20,888 nt of DNA from Fidelibacterota bacterium. Its GTDB lineage: Bacteria; Bipolaricaulota; Bipolaricaulia; Bipolaricaulales; Bipolaricaulaceae. The notes below the pieces were generated by a model. It did no database searches. It saw only the letters and a program-made list of their open reading frames with translations, and had not been told where the DNA came from. This document shows positions 12,550 to 19,595 of this stretch, one piece after another (the first letter of the stretch is position 1; each line of letters begins with the position of its first letter). The position numbers and the translations under genes were made by a program. The stretch covers positions 1 to 20,888 of the forward strand of contig JAJRVI010000159.1 in NCBI GenBank assembly GCA_024277405.1, in the 5' to 3' direction.

Positions 12550-14001
12550 CTACAGGCGTTCCACGGCCCCCAGGGAGAGGAGGACCTCGATGTCGGAGTG
12601 GGGCAGCTTTTCCCCTCCCACCAGCTGATACCGCTCGTGGCCCTTGCCCGCGATGAGCACGATATCCCCGGGGCCCGCCATCTCCAGGGCCCGTTTGATG
12701 GCCCGCGCGCGGTCGAGCTCGATCTCGTAAGCGGCCCGCGTCCCCTCCAGGCCGCGGGCCAGCTCCTCCGCGATCGTGACGGGATCCTCCCCTTTGGGGT
12801 TATCGGAGGTGACGATCGCGATGTCCGCGTGCTCGGCCACGGCCCTGCCCATGTCCGGGCGCTTCCCCGGGTCGGCCTCGCCCGGGGCCCCGAACACAAC
12901 GATGAGCCTTCGGGCCCGCGGGCGGAGCGTCGACAACACCGACTCCAGGGCGCGGGGGGTGTGGGCATAGTCCACCACCGCGAGGGATCCGTTGCGCATG
13001 GGGAGCGGGACGAGCCTCCCCGGGGGCAAAGCCACCCGGGCGAGGCCGTGGGCGATCTCCCATAGCGGGAGCCCGAGGGCGGTGGCGACGGCAGCGGCCG
13101 CCAGGGCGTTCTCCAGGTTGTACCGGCCGGGGAACGGCACCCGGGTGCGGACCCTCCCCGCCGGGGTGACAAGGGTGAAGCCGGTGGCCCACCTGAGCTC
13201 GGTGATCCCTTCGGCGCGGACGTCCCCCTCCGTCACCCCGTAGGTCAGCACGCGGGCCTCCGTGACCGCGAGGAAGCGTTCGGCGTGGGGGGACCCGAGG
13301 TTCACCACCGCCCAACCGTCCCGCGGAAGTGCGCGGAAAAGGAGGAGCTTCGCCTCCAGGTAGGCGCGCATGGTCCCGTGGAAGTCGAGGTGGTCACGGG
13401 AGAGGTTCGTGAACACCCCAACCCGGAACGCCGTCCCCACCGTCCTTTTCTGGGCCAACCCGATGGAGGACGCCTCCATGGCGAAGAACCTCTTCCCGTG
13501 GGCCAGGGCCTCCGCCGCCAAGCGCTGTATCTCCGGGGCCTCGGGCGTGGTGACGCAGGAGAGGCCCTCCCGCTCCACCCGCACCGTGCTCAGGATCTCG
13601 CACCGGGGGAGGAGCTGCCCCACGAGGTGCACCACCGAGGTCTTCCCGTCGGTCCCGGTGACGCCGATGGTGACGAGCTCGCGCGTGGGATATCCATAGA
13701 AGGCGGCGGAGACCTTCCCCAGGGCCTCGCGGGCGTCGGAGACCCTGATATACGGCACGGGGAGCCCGGTGAGCTCCCGCTCCCCGATCACGGCCACGGC
13801 GCCCTTGGCTACCGCCTCGGGGATGAAGTCGTGGCCGTCGTGTCTCTTCCCCGGGAGGGCGAAGAAGAGGTCCCCGGGAGCGACCCTGCGGGAATCCCAG
13901 GAAAGGCCTGATACAAAAAGCCGGGGCGCCGTTCCTGCCCCGGCTTCCCGCAACAGCCAGTCCAGACGCCTCGCGTCAGAAGGAGACGAAAAGCCCGACA
14001 C
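12550..14001 (-). CDS. murE: UDP-MurNAc-tripeptide synthetase MurE
   Basis: ATP-dependent cytoplasmic ligase that adds the third (diamino) residue to UDP-MurNAc-L-Ala-D-Glu. Visible: the N-terminal WDSRRVAPGDLFFALPG (35-51), Walker A GVTGTDGKTS (113-122), TTPEAPEIQ (151-159), EASSIGL (176-182), NLSRDHLDFHGTM (199-211), VDYAHTPRALE (343-353) and IAGKGHERYQ. The specificity loop reads DNPK (400-403) where DAP-adding enzymes have DNPR, and the usual GGDRD is GAPGEAD (371-377), so the amino acid added is uncertain. The start is a GTG with a poor SD, overlapping the preceding beta-barrel gene by 26 bp. No internal start keeps the N-terminal fold. A terminator hairpin lies within codons 19-29. It is separated from murF, which is on the other strand 5.6 kb away. 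Confidence 0.93.
   Translation of the reverse strand: MSGFSSPSDARRLDWLLREAGAGTAPRLFVSGLSWDSRRVAPGDLFFALPGKRHDGHDFIPEAVAKGAVAVIGERELTGLPVPYIRVSDAREALGKVSAAFYGYPTRELVTIGVTGTDGKTSVVHLVGQLLPRCEILSTVRVEREGLSCVTTPEAPEIQRLAAEALAHGKRFFAMEASSIGLAQKRTVGTAFRVGVFTNLSRDHLDFHGTMRAYLEAKLLLFRALPRDGWAVVNLGSPHAERFLAVTEARVLTYGVTEGDVRAEGITELRWATGFTLVTPAGRVRTRVPFPGRYNLENALAAAAVATALGLPLWEIAHGLARVALPPGRLVPLPMRNGSLAVVDYAHTPRALESVLSTLRPRARRLIVVFGAPGEADPGKRPDMGRAVAEHADIAIVTSDNPKGEDPVTIAEELARGLEGTRAAYEIELDRARAIKRALEMAGPGDIVLIAGKGHERYQLVGGEKLPHSDIEVLLSLGAVERL
13915..13946 (-). terminator. Intrinsic terminator inside the murE 5' coding region
   Basis: On the minus strand AAGCCGGGGC (13946-13937) and GCCCCGGCTT (13927-13918) form a perfect 10-bp stem with a 9-nt loop, running straight into TTTTT (13919-13915). 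It lies 30 bp after the stop of the beta-barrel gene, whose natural terminator it would be, yet inside murE codons 19-29. Confidence 0.8.
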
Positions 14002-14437
14002 CGGGTCCCACGGAGCCGGCGAACATGCCCCCAGCCACCGATCCCAGGAACCGGCCCTGGATGTACAGGCCGAAGTTCTCCCCCAGGGGCCAATAGATGC
14101 CGGCCAGGGCGTTGATGGTGAAGGCCCCGAGGGCCCCTCCGCCTCCCATCAACACCATCGCCCCCGCGCCCGCGCCGAAGTAGGGGACCAGTTGCTCCAT
14201 CCCCAGCAGGATGAGGAGGGAGAGGTCGACCTCGAACGCGGTCGCCCCTCCGAAGGAAGCGATGTAGGAGAAGGTGGTGCGCAGCGCCAGGTTGGGGGCC
14301 AGTGAGACCTCGGCGAAGGCGTCGAGGAGAGGAGACCCTCCCATGAAGCTGCCGCCCACCCCCAGCCGCCCCTGGGCCATCGCGCCCAGGGAAGCGAGGA
14401 GGACGAGAGCCGTCGCAACGGCCAGTGACTTTCGCAT
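13976..14437 (-). CDS. Small outer-membrane beta-barrel-like protein
   Basis: 153 residues with a clear signal peptide (MRKSLAVATALVLLASLGAM, cleavage likely after AMAQ). The mature part is Gly/Ala/aromatic-rich with alternating hydrophobic strands (LGVGGSFMGG, AFEVDLSLLILLG, AGIYWPLGENFGLYIQGRF). It ends in Phe (GPGVGLFVSF), as outer-membrane proteins recognised by the BAM machinery do. A small 6-8 strand barrel is likely; the exact family is not recognised. The ATG at 14437 is preferred over 14449 because GGAGGTG lies just 4-5 nt before it, while 14449 has no SD. It has its own TATAAT box and a strong hairpin terminator after the stop. Its 3' end overlaps murE, so read-through from this promoter is the likely source of murE mRNA. 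Confidence 0.75.
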   Translation of the reverse strand: MRKSLAVATALVLLASLGAMAQGRLGVGGSFMGGSPLLDAFAEVSLAPNLALRTTFSYIASFGGATAFEVDLSLLILLGMEQLVPYFGAGAGAMVLMGGGGALGAFTINALAGIYWPLGENFGLYIQGRFLGSVAGGMFAGSVGPGVGLFVSF

Positions 14438-14475
14438 CCACACCTCCATGTCACCGAAGGATTTCCGCGATGCCC

Positions 14476-14481
14476 ATTATA
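14476..14481 (-). promoter_or_regulatory. -10 box of the beta-barrel gene (and probably murE)
   Basis: A perfect TATAAT on the minus strand, about 39 bp before the ATG at 14437. No good -35 box is seen at 17 bp (CCTCTA). It is the only evident promoter for the beta-barrel gene and murE. Confidence 0.6.
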
Positions 14482-14587
14482 GGAGCGCGATCGAGGGATA
14501 GAGGGGAACCTTTTCTTTCCCGTCTGGGAAAAACGCCCCTTCCGCGACGGCGACGTGACACGCCGGGCGGGTGCCGACCGATGCGGC

Positions 14588-16486
14588 TCAGATATCCAGC
14601 ACCGCCACCCGGTGGGCGTTCTCCTGGATGAAGGCCCGCCGCAACGATACATCGGGCCCCATCAGGGTGGAGAAGATCTCGTCAGCCTCGAGGGCGTCAC
14701 GGATGGTGACCTTCTTCAGCACCCGGGTCTCGGGGTTCATGGTGGTCTCCCAGAGCTCCCGGGGGTTCATCTCCCCGAGCCCCTTGAAGCGCCGCACGGT
14801 GTATCTCCCATCGGCGCCCCGCCGGAAGCGCTCGAGTTCGTCGTCCGAGTAGAGGTAAAACCGTTCCTTTCCCACCTGGACGCTGTAGAGAGGGGGCTGG
14901 GCGATGTAGACATGGCCATGCTCGATCAGGGGGCGGAGGTTGCGGAAGAAGAAGGTGAGGAGGAGGGTACGGATATGGGCCCCGTCGATATCGGCGTCGG
15001 TGAGGAGGATGATCTTGTGGTAGCGGAGCTTGGAGATATCGAACTCCTCGCGGATCCCGGTGCCTAAGGCGGTGATGATCGCCCGCAGTTCCTGGTTATC
15101 GAGGAGCTTCGAAAGCCCCGCTTTCTCCACGTTCAGGACCTTCCCCCGCAGGGGAAGGATCGCCTGGAAGGTGCGGTCCCGGGCCTGCTTGGCCGAGCCC
15201 CCGGCGGAATCGCCCTCCACGATGAAGAGCTCGGCCACGGTGGGGTCCTCACTGGTGCAGTCGGCGAGCTTTCCCGGAAGGGAGAGGGATACCAACACCC
15301 CCTTCCGCCGCACGAGCTGCCGCGCTTTGGCCGCCGCCTGCCGGGCGCGGTGGGCGGCGATGGACTTCTCGACGATCGTCCGGGCCACCCCCGGGTTTTT
15401 CGTCAGGTACTGGTACAGCTGTTCCCGGACCACCTCCTCCACGTAGGTCCGGACCCAGGGGTTCCCGAGCTTCATCTTGGTCTGGCCCTCGAACTCCGGC
15501 GAGGGGAGCTTCACCGAGACGATGGCTACCAGCCCTTCCCGGATGGCCTCCCCGGGGAGGTTTTCATCCTTTTTGGTGAGGAGCTTTTTCTCCCGGGCGT
15601 AGTCGTTGATCACCCGGGTGAGGGCGGCCCGGAAGCCGGTGAGGTGGGTCCCACCTTCCCTGGTGTTGATGCAGTTGGCGAAGGTGAAGACCTCCTCTTC
15701 GATGGCATTGGTGAAGAGCATGGCGATCTCCACCGCTCGATCGGGCCTGGAATCGGAGAGGTAAATAGGGTCCTTGTGCAATGGCTCCTTCCCGGTGGCG
15801 AGCTCCTTCACGAAGGAGACGATCCCGCCCTTGTAGTGGAATGTTCGCTTGAGGCCAGTGATGCGGTTGTCCAGGTGGATGGTGAGACCGGGGTTGAGGT
15901 ACGCCAGCTCCCGGAGGCGCTGGGTCAGCTTGGTGAAGTTGTAGCGTAGCTCCCCGAAGATCTCACGGTCCGGGAGGAAGCTCACCGTGGTCCCCGTCTC
16001 GGTGGTCTCCCCCACCACCTCGAGCTCGGTAACCCTGTATCCCCGGGAGAACCGCTGGCGGTAGACCTTGCCGTCTCTCCAGCGGACCTCCACCTCCAGC
16101 CACTCGGAGAGGGCGTTCACCACCGAGACGCCCACCCCGTGGAGCCCCCCCGAGACCTTGTACCCACCGCGCTCGAACTTCCCCCCCGCGTGGAGGGTGG
16201 TCATCACGAGCTCCACCGTATTGACTCCCGCCTCGGGGTGGATCCCCACGGGGATCCCGCGGCCGTTGTCGCGCACGGTCACGGATCTATCCTCGTTGAC
16301 GATCACCCAGATCTCGTCGCAGTAACCGGCGAGGTGCTCGTCGACGGCGTTGTCGACCACCTCGTAGATCAGATGCAGCAGTCCGTCCGGGCCGGTGGAG
16401 CCGATGTACATCCCCGGCCGGCGGCGGACCGCCTCCATGTCCTCCAGGACCTTTATCGAGTGGACGTCATATTCGTGTGTGGACAT
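14588..16486 (-). CDS. gyrB: DNA gyrase subunit B
   Basis: ATPase subunit of type IIA topoisomerase, which introduces negative supercoils together with GyrA. The 632 residues are the short form, without the roughly 170-residue insert of E. coli GyrB. GHKL ATPase motifs are present: YEVVDNAVDEHLAG (41-54), DNGRGIPVGIHP, TTLHAGGKF and GGLHGVGVSVVNALS. The Toprim domain has VEGDSAGGSAKQ, LRGKVLNVEKA and DADIDGAHIRTLLLTFF. The C-terminus ends in RVAVLDI, typical of GyrB rather than ParE. The ATG at 16486 follows GAGGTGG by 6 nt; the ten residues upstream in frame are not conserved. It is divergent from sucC. The operator-like repeats in the shared intergenic region may affect it. No gyrA lies in the window. 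Confidence 0.96.
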   Translation of the reverse strand: MSTHEYDVHSIKVLEDMEAVRRRPGMYIGSTGPDGLLHLIYEVVDNAVDEHLAGYCDEIWVIVNEDRSVTVRDNGRGIPVGIHPEAGVNTVELVMTTLHAGGKFERGGYKVSGGLHGVGVSVVNALSEWLEVEVRWRDGKVYRQRFSRGYRVTELEVVGETTETGTTVSFLPDREIFGELRYNFTKLTQRLRELAYLNPGLTIHLDNRITGLKRTFHYKGGIVSFVKELATGKEPLHKDPIYLSDSRPDRAVEIAMLFTNAIEEEVFTFANCINTREGGTHLTGFRAALTRVINDYAREKKLLTKKDENLPGEAIREGLVAIVSVKLPSPEFEGQTKMKLGNPWVRTYVEEVVREQLYQYLTKNPGVARTIVEKSIAAHRARQAAAKARQLVRRKGVLVSLSLPGKLADCTSEDPTVAELFIVEGDSAGGSAKQARDRTFQAILPLRGKVLNVEKAGLSKLLDNQELRAIITALGTGIREEFDISKLRYHKIILLTDADIDGAHIRTLLLTFFFRNLRPLIEHGHVYIAQPPLYSVQVGKERFYLYSDDELERFRRGADGRYTVRRFKGLGEMNPRELWETTMNPETRVLKKVTIRDALEADEIFSTLMGPDVSLRRAFIQENAHRVAVLDI

Positions 16487-16505
16487 ACGGAGCCACCTCG
16501 CACTC

Positions 16506-16533
16506 AGTATATCCAAAACACGAAAATCCGCAA
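16506..16533 (-). promoter_or_regulatory. Candidate gyrB promoter
   Basis: TATACT (16506-16511), a 16-bp spacer and TTGCGG (16528-16533) on the minus strand, about 20 bp before the gyrB ATG. The -10 matches 5 of 6 bases and the -35 matches 3 of 6. Confidence 0.5.
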
Positions 16534-16539
16534 ATGAAC

Positions 16540-16572
16540 GGCATTTGACCGCGATCGTGAGGGCATTTGTCC
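16540..16572. repeat. Operator-like direct repeat between gyrB and sucC
   Basis: GGCATTTG followed by A or T and CC occurs at 16540-16550 and 16562-16572, a 22-bp period (two helical turns). An inverted half-site, CAAATG, lies at 16531-16536. The array sits directly upstream of the gyrB -35 box and before sucC. A DNA-binding regulator site is inferred. Confidence 0.4.
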
Positions 16573-16623
16573 GTTGGTGATGGCCGTCCCCGGGGGATAT
16601 CCTTTCGCGAAAGGGAGGATGTG

Positions 16624-17742
16624 GTGAAGCTTCTGGAGTGGCAAGGGAGGGTTCTGTTCGAAAAGTTCGGGATCCCCATTCACCCCGGCGTGGTGGCCGA
16701 GGACGCCCAGGGCGCCCGCAGGGCCGCCGGGGAGATAGGGACGCCCGTGGTGCTGAAGGCCCAGATCCCGGTGGGGGGGCGGGGGAAGGCGGGGGGGATA
16801 AAGTTCGCCCGGACTCCCGATGAGGCGGGGCACATCGCCGCGGAGCTCATCGGGGGCGAGATCAAGGGGGCGGTGGTGCGCAGGCTCCTCGTGGTGAAGG
16901 CCGCGGATGTCGAGGGGGAGCACTACCTCGGGATCACCATCGACCGGGCCCGGGCGGTCCCCCTCTTCATCTATTCCCCCGAGGGAGGTGTGGAGATCGA
17001 GGAGGTAGCGAGGGCGAGGCCGGAAGCGGTCTCTCGCGAGCCCATCCCGCCCTTGGAGGGCCCCTCGGCGTTCCGCCTGCGGCGTCTCTTCCGCATCGCG
17101 CCCCGGGAGCTGCGGGGGGACCTCATGTCCATCGCCATGAGACTCTACCGCCTCTTCCGCGAGTACGAGGCCACGTTGGTGGAGATAAACCCCCTTGCCG
17201 AGACCCCGGACGGGCTCCTCGCCCTGGACGCCAAGGTGATCGTCGACGACGATCATACCCCCGACCCCAAATTCGCGGAGCTCGTGGAGGAGGTCGCGGA
17301 TCCCGCCGAACGCGCGGCGCGCGACGCCGGCTTTTCCTACGTGCGCCTGGACGGGGACATCGGGGTCATCGGCAACGGGGCGGGGCTCGTCATGGCCACC
17401 TTGGACCTGGTGTCCCTGGCGGGGGGGAGGCCCGCCTGCTTCCTCGACATCGGGGGCGGGGCCCGGGCCGAACGCGTGAAACGGGCGGTAGAACTGGTCC
17501 TGGAGGATGGGCGTGTGCGCGCGGTGTTCGTGAACGTCTTCGGCGGGATCACCCGTTGCGATGAGGTGGCGCGGGGACTCGTGGAGGGAGCGGTCGGGGC
17601 CGGGGTGCCGGTGGTGGTGCGGTTGACGGGCACCAACGAGGGAGAAGGGCGGAAGATCTTGAGGGAAGCCGGGCTCGAACCCGTGGAGACCATGGAAGAG
17701 GGCGCTTCCCTGGTGGTTTCCCTTGTGAAGGAGGGAAGATGA
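16624..17742 (+). CDS. sucC: Succinyl-CoA ligase beta subunit
   Basis: Nucleotide-binding subunit that, with SucD, interconverts succinyl-CoA and succinate with ATP or GTP formation. The 372 residues carry the N-terminal ATP-grasp fold (KAQIPVGGRGKAGGIKFA), EINPLAETPDGLLALDAKV for metal and nucleotide binding, GNGAGLVMATLD, CFLDIGGGA and the signature VFVNVFGGITRCDEVA near the C-terminus. Slightly shorter than E. coli SucC (388). The GTG at 16624 is chosen because GGGAGG lies 5 nt upstream; the 19 upstream codons in frame are not conserved. No sucD follows. The next gene instead is an S55-domain protein overlapping by 4 bp (ATGA). A related acyl-CoA ligase of similar fold is possible, but the motifs fit SucC well. 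Confidence 0.9.
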   Translation: MKLLEWQGRVLFEKFGIPIHPGVVAEDAQGARRAAGEIGTPVVLKAQIPVGGRGKAGGIKFARTPDEAGHIAAELIGGEIKGAVVRRLLVVKAADVEGEHYLGITIDRARAVPLFIYSPEGGVEIEEVARARPEAVSREPIPPLEGPSAFRLRRLFRIAPRELRGDLMSIAMRLYRLFREYEATLVEINPLAETPDGLLALDAKVIVDDDHTPDPKFAELVEEVADPAERAARDAGFSYVRLDGDIGVIGNGAGLVMATLDLVSLAGGRPACFLDIGGGARAERVKRAVELVLEDGRVRAVFVNVFGGITRCDEVARGLVEGAVGAGVPVVVRLTGTNEGEGRKILREAGLEPVETMEEGASLVVSLVKEGR

Positions 17743-19589
17743 AGGGGTTGAGCGTATTCGTCGCGGTCGTGGTTCTCGGCGCCACCGCCCTCGCGGTGGA
17801 GATCATGCCGTTCGCGGAGGTGACCCCCGGGATGCGGGGTTACGGCCTGACGGTGGTAGCGGGGACGGAGATATCCCGGTTCGAGGTAGAGGTGGTGGGG
17901 GTGATCGACCAGCCCGGCACCGAGAACGACTTCATCGTGGTGAGGGCCAGCGGGGACGCCGTGGAGCGTTCCGGGGGGATCGCCCAGGGGATGTCGGGGA
18001 GTCCCGTGTACCTGGACGGGAAGCTCGCAGGCGCCCTCTCGCGCACCGCGCTCTGGGGGGCCGAGCCCGAACGCCCGCTGGGGCTCGTGACCCCCATCGA
18101 GCCCATGCTCCAGATCCTCGAGGACCTGAAGCACGGCCTTTACACCGGGGGAGGTTTCCGGGGGTTACTCCCGGTGGAGCGGGTGGAGTACGTCCGCGTC
18201 CTGCCCGAGACGCCCGAGGAGGATGTGCTTTACGTGCTCCCGGTGAGCGTCCCGGTGATGACGAGCGGCCTCTCCGAACGGGCCCTCCGCGTCCTGGAGA
18301 GGGGCCTCGACCTCTCCCGCTTCGACGGGTTCTCGCGGCTGCTGGAGCTCCTCCCCCCGTGGAGGCGGGTGGTGGCCGGGCTCGGCACGTACGGGATTAC
18401 CAAGATCGTCCAGGCCCCCACGGGGGCGGTGCAGACGCCGGCGGAGACGTTGGAGTTCGGCCCCGGCGCCCCCCTCGGTGTGGGCCTTGTGGAGGGGGAC
18501 CTGGTTATCGGGGCCCTGGGGACGGTTACCCTACGGGAGGATGACGCCCTGGTCGCCTTCGGACATCCCTTCCTCTTCGCCGGCTCCACCAAGTATTTCC
18601 TCACCCGAGCCCGGATCATCGATACCTTCGCCGCCCTGGATATCCCCTTCAAGCTCGGGGTGTTGGGCGAAACGGTGGGCGGGGTTTACGCCGATCGCTG
18701 GGCGGGAGTCGGCGGGTTCGTGGGCCTGGAACCGAAGGGGGTCAACACCCTCTATCAGATCTCCGACCACACCGAGCTCCGCACCGAACACCTGCGCTGC
18801 CGGATGACCGATGAGCCCCGTATCACCCCCCTCCTCATCTACGTCGCCGGCCTCGAGGCCGCCGACCGGACCATGGATCGGATCGGTCCCGGGACGGCCC
18901 TCGTGCGGTTCACCATCGATGGGAAAAACATGCCCTGGCCCTTCGTGCGGCAGAACGTCTACCTCTCCACCGACGATATAGCCGCGTTGATACCGCTGGA
19001 GGCGGCGCTCATTTACCTGATCCTGGAATACAACGAGTTCCAGGACCCCGAGGTCACCGACGTGAAGCTCTACGTAACCGTGGTACGGGATCTCAAAGCG
19101 GTGGAGATCCTCGCGTTGGTCCCGGAGAAGGACGCTTACGCCCCGGGGGAGACCATCGACTTCGACCTCTACATCCGTAACTGGCGTGGCGATGTCGAAT
19201 CCCTTCACGGGAAATTGACGATCCCCGAGGACGTCTACGGCGATTACGTCGAGCTCCGCGCTTACGGGGGCCCCCGGCCCTTGGAGAGCGGTGAGAAACC
19301 CCCTCTGTTCGAGGATCTCGAGGACTTGCTCGAGTACCTGGAGGGGATCCCCACCTTCAACACCATCACCGTGGAGCTATTCGCCCTGGACCCCCTCTCC
19401 GACGTGGCGGGCCAGGCCCTCCTCTACGGGGTGGACCACGTCACCGAAAAGACGGGGATGCGGTTCGTCTACGGCGAGGACCGAGTGATCATCCCTCTGG
19501 TCCGGGAGGAAGCCGCTCCCCAGGAGGCGCCTCCGGAGGGGGTTCCCCCCGAGGTCCAGGGGAAGCCGATACCCGAGGCCGGGGGTTAG
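17739..19589 (+). CDS. Secreted SpoIVB/S55-like domain protein
   Basis: 616 residues with an N-terminal signal peptide (KGLSVFVAVVVLGATALAVE). The first half belongs to the S55-type proteins seen in several non-sporulating phyla. It has PGMRGYGLTVVAGTEISRFE, then IAQGMSGSPVYLDGKLAGAL with the presumed nucleophile Ser86, and later DALVAFGHPFLFAGS with His276, followed by VYADRWAGVGG. Compared with Bacillus SpoIVB, as I recall it, Ser precedes His here, so protease activity should not be assumed. Residues about 455-530 look like a beta-sandwich (YAPGETIDFDLYIRN). The C-terminus is Pro/Glu-rich. AGGAGG lies 4 nt before the ATG, which overlaps the sucC stop. murF follows after 6 bp. An envelope role is plausible; the substrate is unknown. 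Confidence 0.75.
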   Translation: MKGLSVFVAVVVLGATALAVEIMPFAEVTPGMRGYGLTVVAGTEISRFEVEVVGVIDQPGTENDFIVVRASGDAVERSGGIAQGMSGSPVYLDGKLAGALSRTALWGAEPERPLGLVTPIEPMLQILEDLKHGLYTGGGFRGLLPVERVEYVRVLPETPEEDVLYVLPVSVPVMTSGLSERALRVLERGLDLSRFDGFSRLLELLPPWRRVVAGLGTYGITKIVQAPTGAVQTPAETLEFGPGAPLGVGLVEGDLVIGALGTVTLREDDALVAFGHPFLFAGSTKYFLTRARIIDTFAALDIPFKLGVLGETVGGVYADRWAGVGGFVGLEPKGVNTLYQISDHTELRTEHLRCRMTDEPRITPLLIYVAGLEAADRTMDRIGPGTALVRFTIDGKNMPWPFVRQNVYLSTDDIAALIPLEAALIYLILEYNEFQDPEVTDVKLYVTVVRDLKAVEILALVPEKDAYAPGETIDFDLYIRNWRGDVESLHGKLTIPEDVYGDYVELRAYGGPRPLESGEKPPLFEDLEDLLEYLEGIPTFNTITVELFALDPLSDVAGQALLYGVDHVTEKTGMRFVYGEDRVIIPLVREEAAPQEAPPEGVPPEVQGKPIPEAGG

Positions 19590-19595
19590 CCGGGG

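Noticed and set aside
14516..14540. TTTCCC/GGGAAA hairpin after gyrB as a terminator
   Set aside because: Only 6 bp, and on the gyrB strand the T-run precedes rather than follows the stem.
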